Shown in pieces: positions 5,518 through 5,692 of a DNA stretch of 5,692 bases (positions are counted from its first letter, which is position 1; each line of letters opens with the position of its first letter). The notes under the pieces are model-generated. The model did no database searches and was not told where the DNA came from. It worked only from the letters and a program-made list of their open reading frames with translations. The stretch spans positions 11,126 to 16,817 of the forward strand of contig DGIK01000071.1 in the NCBI GenBank assembly GCA_002393195.1, read 5' to 3'. The translations under genes and the position numbers were made by a program. This DNA is from Bacteroidales bacterium UBA3824 (lineage in GTDB: Bacteria; Bacteroidota; Bacteroidia; Bacteroidales; UBA3824).

Positions 5518-5534
5518 CAATATTCACACACATC

Positions 5535-5692
5535 ATGAAAAAACTTTTATCATTACTTGGTTTCGACCATGAAAAGCACTCCGTCCGCGTGGAGATGATG
5601 GCGGGGCTTACCACTTTCCTTACAATGTCATACATCCTTGCCGTCAATCCGATAATCCTCGGCGACGCGGGCATGGACAAGGGCGCGGTGTT
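5535..5692 (+). CDS. AzgA-type NCS2 purine permease (3' partial)
   Basis: The frame starts at ATG 5535 and is open to the window edge, giving 52 complete codons. The N-terminus MKKLLSLLGF, followed by VRVEMMAGLTTFLTMSYILAVNP (19-41) and ILGDAGMDKGAV (41-52), matches the start of AzgA/PbuG/PbuO permeases, proton symporters for adenine, guanine or hypoxanthine in the inner membrane. AGLTTFLTMSYI begins the first membrane segment, and the AGMD motif is typical of the group. Substrate choice cannot be read from this fragment. It lies 17 bases after the ATPase stop with no promoter visible in the gap, so read-through from the ATPase promoter is plausible. Any promoter of its own would lie inside the ATPase gene. 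Confidence 0.88.
   Translation, partial: MKKLLSLLGFDHEKHSVRVEMMAGLTTFLTMSYILAVNPIILGDAGMDKGAV

Overview
The window looks like a chromosomal segment from a member of the Bacteroidota, probably Bacteroidales. Three things point there: promoters of the TTTG-N20-TAnnTTTG form, genes that start without a clear Shine-Dalgarno, and an Asn/Arg/Tyr/Gly-rich tail fused to a ribosomal pseudouridine synthase. No cas genes, transposase, tRNA or rRNA were seen.

Layout. Positions 1-2004 carry two tightly packed housekeeping genes on the + strand: the 3' part of an RsuA/RluB-family pseudouridine synthase (rluB-like), and 3 bases later a complete UbiA-family prenyltransferase of the MqnP-like subgroup. Positions 2005-2365 are an AT-rich non-coding leader with a good Bacteroidota promoter and a boxA-like antitermination element. 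The leader runs into a very small CRISPR-type array: two identical 37-nt repeats around one 38-nt spacer (2366-2477). A third, 3'-truncated copy of the repeat lies 730 bp further on (3208-3240). Between copies 2 and 3 sits an AT-rich minus-strand gene for a small exported protein of unknown function, bracketed by two strong hairpins of terminator type.

The truncated third repeat is fused to a REP/BIME-like block (3220-4062). It consists of three tandem units of 263-269 bp, each built of four palindromes, plus the beginning of a fourth. Each full unit starts with a 21-nt piece of the CRISPR repeat. The junctions share the pentamer ATTCC, which suggests the tandem duplication began between the last CRISPR repeat and the REP block. 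Several palindrome arms differ between units by paired, compensating substitutions.

Positions 4071-4177 hold four copies of AAATCTGCAT spaced 32-33 bp. The last lies between the -33 and -7 elements of the promoter for a 432-residue AAA_14/DUF4143 ATPase (4219-5517). Seventeen bases later an AzgA-type NCS2 purine permease begins and runs off the window.

The flanking genes are ordinary. The interest lies in 2005-4200: a cas-less mini-array apparently split by a gene, recombination between a CRISPR repeat and REP palindromes, and a phased repeat operator in front of the ATPase. Functional links between these parts are inference.
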